64,000 bases of DNA, from contig JAZMZK010000018.1 of assembly GCA_045585955.1 (NCBI GenBank), forward strand, positions 52,764 through 116,763, read 5' to 3'. Positions 24,732 through 31,796 of this stretch are shown piece by piece. The position numbers and the translations under genes were made by a program. Source of the DNA: SIG78 sp045585955 (GTDB taxonomy: Bacteria > Verrucomicrobiota > Lentisphaeria > Victivallales > Victivallaceae). Under the pieces are notes generated by a model. The model was not told the DNA's origin and searched no databases. It saw only the letters and a program-made list of their open reading frames with translations. The number at the start of each line of letters is the position of its first letter. Positions within the stretch are counted from its first letter, which is position 1.

Positions 24732-25829
24732 ATGGCAGTAAAATTGAGTTTGGTAGTACCATGTTACAACGAAGAAAAAACCTTGTCCGGAATCGTTCAG
24801 AGAGTACTATCCTTACGCAGCGAAAACCTTGAACTTGAAATAATCATAGTTGATGACTGTTCAAAAGATAAAAGCTGGGAAACAGCTCAAGCTCTGGCGG
24901 CAAAACATCCGGAAATAACTTTGGCAAAACATGAAGTAAATCAGGGGAAAGGTGCAGCATTGCGAACCGGATTCCTGAAAGCCACCGGGGATTTTGTAGG
25001 TATTCAGGATGCAGATATGGAATATAACCCTGCCGATTACCTTGTTATGCTTGAACCATTGCTGGATGGCAGAGCCGATGTGGTTTACGGCTCTCGTTAC
25101 CTCAAACCGGATACCCGGCGAGTGCTTTACTTCTGGCACAGCTGCATGAATAAATTTCTGACTTTTACTTCCAACATGTTCACCGATCTTGGGATAACGG
25201 ATATGGAAACCTGTTACAAACTCTTCAAACGGGAAGTTATCCAGGCCATCGCCCCCCGTTTGAAGGAAAACCGTTTTGGTTTTGAGCCGGAAGTCACAAC
25301 CTATATAGCCGAAGCCAAAGTAAGAGTTTACGAATGTGCCATAAGCTACGATCCCCGGACTTTTGAAGAAGGTAAAAAAATCGGCTGGAAAGACGGCTTG
25401 CGCGCACTTTACTGCATCATGCACTACGGAGCATGCAATGCGCCGATACCGATGCAGCTGATCATTTACTTCTTTATCGGAGCAGCATCAGCGCTGGTGA
25501 ATCTGGCATCTTTTGCACTTTTGCTGAATATATTCAGAACAGATTTGTATTGGGCAATTACGGGTGCATACATTGTAAGCGCCCTGGCAAATTACTTACT
25601 GTGTGTGGCAATACTTTTCCGGCATAAAGCCCGGTGGAATACCGCTGGAGAAATCATTGCTTACCTTATCACTCTGATAGTAATGGGAGGTATTGATATT
25701 GGACTGACCAAGTTGCTTATCAACTGGCTGCAAGCGCCCCTGTGGGGCAAATTTATAGCATCACTGGTCGGATTTTTCGGCAACTATTTTCTGCGCCGGA
25801 AGTTGGTATTCCCCATGAAGAAAAAATAA
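24732..25829 (+). CDS. GT2 glycosyltransferase fused to a GtrA-like membrane domain
   Basis: A 365-residue membrane glycosyltransferase. Residues 1-235 form a dolichol-phosphate-mannosyltransferase-like GT2 domain (LSLVVPCYNEEKTLSGIVQ; IIIVDDCSKD; NQGKGAALRTGF; GIQDADMEYNP for the DXD-type site; VVYGSRY). Residues 240-365 hold four predicted membrane helices typical of GtrA/DPMS flippase-like domains (LIIYFFIGAASALVNLASFALL and following), ending in basic FLRRKLVFPMKKK. It probably transfers a sugar from a nucleotide donor to a polyprenyl phosphate at the inner membrane, for modifying envelope glycans. The donor sugar cannot be told from sequence. Confidence 0.88.
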   Translation: MAVKLSLVVPCYNEEKTLSGIVQRVLSLRSENLELEIIIVDDCSKDKSWETAQALAAKHPEITLAKHEVNQGKGAALRTGFLKATGDFVGIQDADMEYNPADYLVMLEPLLDGRADVVYGSRYLKPDTRRVLYFWHSCMNKFLTFTSNMFTDLGITDMETCYKLFKREVIQAIAPRLKENRFGFEPEVTTYIAEAKVRVYECAISYDPRTFEEGKKIGWKDGLRALYCIMHYGACNAPIPMQLIIYFFIGAASALVNLASFALLLNIFRTDLYWAITGAYIVSALANYLLCVAILFRHKARWNTAGEIIAYLITLIVMGGIDIGLTKLLINWLQAPLWGKFIASLVGFFGNYFLRRKLVFPMKKK

Positions 25830-25860
25830 AATTGCGGGGGGGCGGCAAAGCTGTTTCAGC

Positions 25861-27078
25861 TCATTTCAACAATCCGGCAAGATAGCCGGAGCTGAATGCC
25901 CATTGTATGTTATACCCGCCGCAAGGGGCATCCACATCAATAAATTCGCCAGCTAAATAGAGGTTGGCGACTTCTCTGCTCTGCATGGTTTTGCTGTTGA
26001 TTTTACTACGGTCAACGCCGCCGGTGGATGCCATAGCTTTTTCCCAGCTTTCCACGCCGGAAACATTTATGGGGGTACTTGTCAGATATTCCAGCAATCG
26101 CCCCTGAACCGCTTTGGAGAGATTTGCAGCAATCATATCCCCTGCCCCGGCAGCTTGAGTTATGGCGTTTGCCACAGCTTGGGGAAAATGTTGATTGAAT
26201 AGATTACGGATAAGTTTTTTGCCGTTCTCTTTGCGGGCATTTTCCAAAAGGTTCAGCCAGTCGGATCGGCTTTGATCCGGGGCTGGATTCAAGCGTAAAA
26301 TCACCGTTTTTCCACTATAAAGAGCTTTAGCGACCCTGCCGGACATATCCAACGCTGCGGGGCCGGAAATACCATCACCGGTAAAGAGCAAAGTACCTTG
26401 GGTAAAGTTCTTTTTATCCCAAGTCAAAACAGTGTTATCCAAAACGATACCTGCTAAATCCTTCAGCCACAAATCATTGCTCTTTATACCGCACAAAGCC
26501 GGAGTTCGCTCCACCATGGTTATATTGCAAGCAGACAAGATTTTATCCAAGCTCCCCCGTCCGCCCAAACCGGGAAAACCGGGGCCACCGGCAGCAGCGA
26601 TCAAAGAATCGCACTCAAAAAACTTTTCCCGGCTGTAAACACCTTTGATCAAACCTTCGGAGATTTTAATATCTGTTACCGGCGAATCACAAAGCACCCT
26701 GCCCCCAGCAGCAGCAAGTCTGTCAAGCAATACCTGTAATATGTCGGAAGCCTTTTCGCTTGCCGGAAAACAGTAAAAATCATCCACCAGTTTATGCGTC
26801 ACGCCATATCTGGCAAAAAAATTCCGCACATCTTCCGGCGTAAAAGCCAATAAAGCGGGTTTGACAAATCTCCGCTGTTCCGGGGCGTAACGCTCCGCCA
26901 TACTTTCGGCATCCAGCATATTGGTAAAGTTGCATTTACCGGCTCCGGAAGCTAAAAGTTTCCTTCCCATGCGAGGTAAATATTCCAACACCAGCACCTC
27001 CCGGCCTTGCCTTGCAGCTGAAATACCTGCCATCAAACCGGCGGGGCCGGAGCCGATAACTATAACCTTTTCCGCCAT
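25861..27078 (-). CDS. BaiN/HI0933-family FAD-dependent oxidoreductase
   Basis: A 405-residue flavoprotein of the HI0933/YhiN (BaiN) family. The FAD-binding VIVIGSGPAGLMAGISAARQG starts at about residue 5, then the family signature GRKLLASGAGKCNFTN at about 37-52. The C-terminal block STGGVDRSKINSKTMQSR and LYLAGEFIDVDAPCGGYNIQWAFSSG is the usual second FAD contact. Members include a proposed bile-acid dehydroxylation enzyme, but most are uncharacterised, so no substrate is assigned. It is the last gene of a run of near-abutting genes starting at parE, three bases after the sigma54 regulator. Confidence 0.9.
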   Translation of the reverse strand: MAEKVIVIGSGPAGLMAGISAARQGREVLVLEYLPRMGRKLLASGAGKCNFTNMLDAESMAERYAPEQRRFVKPALLAFTPEDVRNFFARYGVTHKLVDDFYCFPASEKASDILQVLLDRLAAAGGRVLCDSPVTDIKISEGLIKGVYSREKFFECDSLIAAAGGPGFPGLGGRGSLDKILSACNITMVERTPALCGIKSNDLWLKDLAGIVLDNTVLTWDKKNFTQGTLLFTGDGISGPAALDMSGRVAKALYSGKTVILRLNPAPDQSRSDWLNLLENARKENGKKLIRNLFNQHFPQAVANAITQAAGAGDMIAANLSKAVQGRLLEYLTSTPINVSGVESWEKAMASTGGVDRSKINSKTMQSREVANLYLAGEFIDVDAPCGGYNIQWAFSSGYLAGLLK

Positions 27079-27081
27079 AGC

Positions 27082-28470
27082 TCAATCTTCTTTTATAGGG
27101 TCGCCGCCGGCTGCATATTCATTCAACCGGCGGTGAAGAGTGCGGCGGCTGATGCCTAATATCTCCGCAGCTCTGGTGCGGTTGCCTTTAGCGGAAATCA
27201 ACGCCTGTTCAATAAGTTTGCGTTCATTGCCGCCCAAGTCAAGTTTTACACTTTCTTCAGTTGCAGCAGATGGGTTGGCGAGCACATGAACATTATCTTT
27301 ATGATCCCTTATCTGCGGCGGCAGATCTGCTGTATCAAGGGTATCGCCTCTTGCCAGAACCACCATGCGTTCCACGGTGTTGCGCAGTTCACGGATATTG
27401 CCGGGGTAATCGTACTTTTCCAAAAGCTCCATCGCTTGAGGTGTAATCTGCAGCACGCTGCGATTGTTATCTTTGCAGACAATATCCACAAAGTGCTTCA
27501 CCAGCAATGGTATATCTTCTTTGCGTTCCCGCAAGCCGGGGAGATTTATGGAAACTACATTCAACCGGTAATAAAGATCTTCCCGGAAAGTACCTTCGGC
27601 AACCATCTTTGCCAGATCCCGGTTGGTGGCAGCCACGATCCGGACATCGCTGGTCAGCGTTTCCGTACCGCCCAGCCGCTCAAAGGTGCGGCTTTCCAAC
27701 ACCCGCAGCAGCTTGACTTGAGTGGAGAGGTCGATTTCGCCGATCTCATCCAAAAAGAGCGTACCGCCGGAAGCCAGTTCAAAACGGCCTTTACGCATTT
27801 CATTTGCTCCGGTGTAAGCACCCTTTTCGTGGCCGAAGAGTTCGCTTTCAAGCAAAGTTGCCGGTAATGCCGCACAGTGAACGGCTACAAATTTGCCGGT
27901 ACGGAAACTTTCGTCGTGCAGCGCTTTGGCAATCACCTCTTTACCGGTACCGCTTTCGCCGGTAAGCAATACCGTGGCACGGCTGGGGGCAACCTGTTTG
28001 ACCAGCTCCATAATAGACTGCATGACCGATGATTTGGCTATGATATTGGTAGATTTCTTTTCCTGTGAAAGTTTTTCTTTCAGCTCCCGGTTTTCGCTCT
28101 GGAGCTTTCTCGTAGCCAACGCCCGGTCGAGGATCAAGCTCAACTGCTCAAGATTCACCGGTTTCATAACAAAGTCAAAAGCGCCGCGTTTTACAGCTTC
28201 CACAGCATTTTCCACCGTGCCGTATGCCGAAAGGATTATGCACAAAGGTTGAGGAGCTTTTGCAAGCGAGGCTTCCAGAACCTTCATGCCGTCAGTCCCC
28301 GGCATCCGCAAATCGGTCAAGATAAGGTCATAATCGTTGCCGGAAATAAGTTTGACCGCTTCGGCACCATCCCCGGCACCGGTAACTTCAAAACGCCGTT
28401 TCAGAAAACGGCACATGGCATCGAGTGTGCTGCGTTCATCATCAACGATCAATATGCGATCTTTATCCAT
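27082..28470 (-). CDS. NtrC-family sigma54-dependent response regulator
   Basis: A 462-residue regulator with three domains: receiver (1-120; phosphoacceptor Asp53 in LILTDLRMPG, conserved DD near residues 10-11), AAA+ sigma54-activation domain (about 145-385; Walker A GESGTGKE, sigma54 loop GAYTGA, Walker B GGTLFLDEIG), and a C-terminal Fis-type helix-turn-helix (NRTRAAEILGISRRTLHRRLNE). The GAFTGA loop has Tyr for Phe, a substitution found in working proteins. With the histidine kinase two genes upstream it forms a two-component system. Its target promoters were not found; I saw no convincing -24/-12 element in the intergenic regions. Confidence 0.94.
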   Translation of the reverse strand: MDKDRILIVDDERSTLDAMCRFLKRRFEVTGAGDGAEAVKLISGNDYDLILTDLRMPGTDGMKVLEASLAKAPQPLCIILSAYGTVENAVEAVKRGAFDFVMKPVNLEQLSLILDRALATRKLQSENRELKEKLSQEKKSTNIIAKSSVMQSIMELVKQVAPSRATVLLTGESGTGKEVIAKALHDESFRTGKFVAVHCAALPATLLESELFGHEKGAYTGANEMRKGRFELASGGTLFLDEIGEIDLSTQVKLLRVLESRTFERLGGTETLTSDVRIVAATNRDLAKMVAEGTFREDLYYRLNVVSINLPGLRERKEDIPLLVKHFVDIVCKDNNRSVLQITPQAMELLEKYDYPGNIRELRNTVERMVVLARGDTLDTADLPPQIRDHKDNVHVLANPSAATEESVKLDLGGNERKLIEQALISAKGNRTRAAEILGISRRTLHRRLNEYAAGGDPIKED

Positions 28471-28476
28471 AACACT

Positions 28477-29430
28477 TCAATCCTCAAAGTAATAACGCAA
28501 AAATAATTTAATATCTTCAAGCTGAGTCGTTCCACACTCCAATACAAAGTGCCCTACCCCGGCATTTTTGCACATCTGCACAACTTTTTTCAAATCGATC
28601 GCCGAATTGGGATATGTAAGCGGCAAATGCCCATCACCCCATTGATCGTGGGGCATATCAAAGGTATATTTACTGGCGTGTAAATGGATCATTTCCACAC
28701 ACTCTGACTCTAAAGCAGTGTTTAACTCTTCATAAAAATCCAGATCCAACATCTTGCTGGTTGCCCACATGTGCCCGGTATCAAAACAAAGTTCATGCTT
28801 CAAATAAGCCATGTCCGAACCGCGAAGCATGCCGGAAGTTATTGCCGGAAAGTCATTTTCAATGCACCAATGATATTCGCCATATTCAAAACGCAATCTT
28901 TCCAGATTTTCTTTCAATCGTTCACGCCGCATCAGAAATTCATCGGTATTGGTAAAATCCCGGACAAAGTTTGATACCGGGGACCGCAGCAACTCGATTC
29001 GCCGGGAAGCATTCATGCAATCATAATAACTCTTCCCATGCCCGAAAGCACAAACATCTTTATCGGTCATCAAAAAACCGTGAAAAACTGTGCGGCAGAC
29101 GCTATACTGCTCCATAAGTTCATACTGTTCTTTAATGATATCCCAGCTTTTTGAAGTATCTTCTGCCGCAAAATTCAACATATATCTGCCTTGAACCGGC
29201 GAGTGGAACGAAAGCATAAAACCTGTATTGGCAGCCATTTCCAATTCTTTTTTTGAGGCTGAATTATGTACCTGTATACCAAAGCTGAAGCCATGTTGAT
29301 CCAGCAAATCCCATGCATTGCCCAACCAACTTAAATCATTTTGATTAAAGATCGTTGAACTTAAATCGATCCGGGGGTATGATCTGGGGATCTTTTTGCG
29401 TACACGCTCGTTACCGGCAAATTTTATCAT
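28477..29430 (-). CDS. Sugar phosphate isomerase/epimerase-like TIM-barrel protein
   Basis: A 317-residue protein resembling the xylose isomerase-like/AP endonuclease 2 TIM-barrel superfamily. Likely metal-binding positions occur in LSFHSPVQG, WCIENDFP, ELCFDTGHMWATS, MIHLHASKYT and HFVLECG, matching the family's pattern of His/Glu/Asp at strand ends. The start was set at 29430 (MIKFAGNE), three bases after the kinase stop, with GGGAGGAG upstream; the frame reaches further into the kinase gene. It is unusual that this gene sits between kinase and regulator of one two-component system. It may be an enzyme connected with the sensed signal. Substrate unknown. Confidence 0.75.
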   Translation of the reverse strand: MIKFAGNERVRKKIPRSYPRIDLSSTIFNQNDLSWLGNAWDLLDQHGFSFGIQVHNSASKKELEMAANTGFMLSFHSPVQGRYMLNFAAEDTSKSWDIIKEQYELMEQYSVCRTVFHGFLMTDKDVCAFGHGKSYYDCMNASRRIELLRSPVSNFVRDFTNTDEFLMRRERLKENLERLRFEYGEYHWCIENDFPAITSGMLRGSDMAYLKHELCFDTGHMWATSKMLDLDFYEELNTALESECVEMIHLHASKYTFDMPHDQWGDGHLPLTYPNSAIDLKKVVQMCKNAGVGHFVLECGTTQLEDIKLFLRYYFED

Positions 29431-29432
29431 GT

Positions 29433-30611
29433 TCAGCACTCCTCCCGGTCTGATTTTTCCGGCAGCATCCGCACCCGGCAATTTTCTCTGGGGAAACTTA
29501 TGGTTATGGTCATGCCTTCATCGGGGGCAGTATCCAGCAGCAATTTGGCTCCGTGGGCCCGCACAACTCTTTCAATGATCATCATGCCCAAACCGTTGCC
29601 GCCTTTTTTGAAGCTGGCAAAAGGTTCAAACATCCGGCTCAATTCCTGCACATTTACTCCTTTGCCGCTGTCGGCAAAACCCAGATTTACGGAGTTTTCG
29701 TCAATGGTGCCGGTTATGACCAGTTCACCGCCGGAGCTCATAGCTTGAGCGGCATTTTTTATTATGTTGTAAAATGCCTGTTTAAGCTGTTCGGCATCGC
29801 CGTGGATCATCTGCCATGTGTCAGGGAAATTACATTTCACAGTCAGCGACCGCAGCTCCAGCTCGTGATGCATAAACTTTAATGTATCAAGCAAAAGTTC
29901 CCGCAGATCCACTTGCTGAAAATTCATCTGTGCCGGTCGAACCGCATTTAAAAACTGCCGGATGAGATTATCCAGCCGCTGGACTTCCCCCCGGCAGCAG
30001 GCCACAGTTTCCAGAGCTTCTTCCCGGTCAAAGGTGTTTTCTTCCTTGAGATCGTGCTCCAGAAGCTGTAAATTCAAATACAAACTGTTGAGCGGGTTGC
30101 CGATTTCGTGTGCCACGCTCCCGGCAAGCATTGCCACTACCCCGGCGGTGCGGCTTTCCAGCTCTTCATCGGCTTGCTTGCGCCGTTCGGTGACATCGTG
30201 GAGGATTATTGTAGCAAAGCGTTCGTTATCATCGTTTTGCGGAACAACATATACTTGCAGCCACCGCTGCTGCGGATAAGCTGTTTCGATCTCCTGCCGG
30301 GCAAGGCGGGTCCAGGCATCCACATCGCCGGCTAAAATCTTCCGCCAGTCCAGCTGGGGCAAAACTTTGATTATCTTGAGTTTGCGGTAATCATCCGGCA
30401 AGCCCAACAGCGTTTTTGCCGCATGGTTGAAATACTTTATGGACAGGTGTTTATCAATAACTAAAATACCTTCCTGCACCGCATTGAATACCGATTCAAA
30501 AAAGCCCCGTTCCCGGAAAAGATGCACAATATATGCCTGCAAACTGTTGGAGTCGATTGCGTCCAACCGCTCAATAAAACGGTCAAGAAAACTGGCTTTT
30601 TCCTGGGGCAT
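29433..30611 (-). CDS. Soluble PAS-domain sensor histidine kinase
   Basis: A 392-residue kinase without membrane helices. A PAS domain spans about 38-140 (FNAVQEGILVIDKHLSIKYFN ... ILHDVTERR), followed by the dimerisation/phosphoacceptor helix with AHEIGNPLNSLYLNLQLL (His168) and a HATPase_c domain (NIIKNAAQAM N-box, DSGKGV G1, GNGLGMMIIERV G2). The architecture is NtrB-like and matches the NtrC-type regulator at 27082-28470. Being cytoplasmic, it would sense an internal metabolite or redox state. It lies in the long run from parE and starts six bases after the M20 peptidase stop. Confidence 0.92.
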   Translation of the reverse strand: MPQEKASFLDRFIERLDAIDSNSLQAYIVHLFRERGFFESVFNAVQEGILVIDKHLSIKYFNHAAKTLLGLPDDYRKLKIIKVLPQLDWRKILAGDVDAWTRLARQEIETAYPQQRWLQVYVVPQNDDNERFATIILHDVTERRKQADEELESRTAGVVAMLAGSVAHEIGNPLNSLYLNLQLLEHDLKEENTFDREEALETVACCRGEVQRLDNLIRQFLNAVRPAQMNFQQVDLRELLLDTLKFMHHELELRSLTVKCNFPDTWQMIHGDAEQLKQAFYNIIKNAAQAMSSGGELVITGTIDENSVNLGFADSGKGVNVQELSRMFEPFASFKKGGNGLGMMIIERVVRAHGAKLLLDTAPDEGMTITISFPRENCRVRMLPEKSDREEC

Positions 30612-30617
30612 AAGGCT

Positions 30618-31793
30618 TTACCTCGCTGTATCCACCTCGTGGCGGAATTCTTCATTTGTAAAATAATCCAGAGCTATTTTTGCCAAAATCGCTGCGGCAT
30701 TGGCGGTATTTTCCAAAGCTTTTTCCGAAGCCGCCGCCTCCCGGAAGGGTATGGAGTGCAGAGCCAGCGGTTCGCCGTGGGTCACATCAAAGTAAATGTT
30801 CAAGCCGGGTACACAATCACAAACATTGGCAAAGTCAGTGGAGAGAGGTTCTTCGATCACTAAATCAGTCTTCAAACCCATATCCATCATCATTTTTTCC
30901 GCAGTTGCCGCCAAAGCATTATTGGGTTTACCGGCGGTGTAGGCTGCATCGTGCCAGTGCATTTTATACTCGCACCCGGCAATCAATGCGGCACCTTGAG
31001 CGATTTCTTCAAAGCGTTTTTCCATAAACTTCTGGAATTGGTTATTGTCGCTTCTTACATAAAACACCCCGGCAGTGTAGTCGGGTATAACATTTGCCGC
31101 CGTGCCGCCGTTGGTGATTATGCCATGTACCCGGGCAGTTTTGGGCAGCTGCTGCCGCCATGCGTTGATGCCGTTCATAAAAATCGTCATGGCATCCAAA
31201 GCATTGATCCCCTGCTCCGGATTGGTGGAGGCGTGGGCGCTTTTGCCGAAAAACTCCAAATCGCCGTGAGTTACCGCCAATATATTGCGGGATACGCCGT
31301 TGCGGAAAAATGGATGGCTCAACAAGGCTATATTTACATGCTTAAACACATCTTTGCGGATCATGTAGACTTTGCCGCCCAGTTGCTCTTCTGCCGGGCA
31401 GCCGATCGCCTGCACCGTGCCGGGGATCTGGTACTTTTCCATAATATTGCGTACCGCAGTAAGTGCCAGCAGCCCTGCTCCCATGATCAGCTGATGACCG
31501 CAAGCGTGATCCATGGGCGGCTGCAAGGCATCGTATTCAGTCAGCAATGCCGCATTGATCGTATTATCGCTTGCAACTGCCGAATAGTTGCCTTTGAACG
31601 CCGTAGCAATATCGGCAACGCCTTTTTCCACAGCAAAGCCCAGCTTTTCCAGATACTCAACTTGTTTGGCACAAGCCTTTTCTTCTTTGTAGCCGGTTTC
31701 CGGATTGTCGCCCACAAATTTGATAATGGGAGCGACCGCCGCCAAGGCTTCAAGCACCGAGGCTTTTACTTCTTCAAAAGCAATATTCACCAT
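30618..31793 (-). CDS. M20-family amidohydrolase/aminoacylase (AbgB-like)
   Basis: A 391-residue M20 metallopeptidase. Visible metal and catalytic segments are DHACGHQLIMGAGLLA, IGCPAEEQLGGKVYM, the lid-domain FFGKSAHASTNPEQGINALDA with the AHAS motif, and ITNGGTAANVIPDYTAGVFYVRS. The C-terminal HSIPFREAAASEKAL carries the last metal-ligand histidine. Closest resemblance is to the M20D amidohydrolases, including p-aminobenzoyl-glutamate hydrolase subunit B and N-acyl amino acid hydrolases. The true substrate is an amide of unknown kind. It is placed three bases after parC and six bases before the histidine kinase, so all are probably co-transcribed. Confidence 0.88.
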   Translation of the reverse strand: MVNIAFEEVKASVLEALAAVAPIIKFVGDNPETGYKEEKACAKQVEYLEKLGFAVEKGVADIATAFKGNYSAVASDNTINAALLTEYDALQPPMDHACGHQLIMGAGLLALTAVRNIMEKYQIPGTVQAIGCPAEEQLGGKVYMIRKDVFKHVNIALLSHPFFRNGVSRNILAVTHGDLEFFGKSAHASTNPEQGINALDAMTIFMNGINAWRQQLPKTARVHGIITNGGTAANVIPDYTAGVFYVRSDNNQFQKFMEKRFEEIAQGAALIAGCEYKMHWHDAAYTAGKPNNALAATAEKMMMDMGLKTDLVIEEPLSTDFANVCDCVPGLNIYFDVTHGEPLALHSIPFREAAASEKALENTANAAAILAKIALDYFTNEEFRHEVDTAR

Positions 31794-31796
31794 AAA

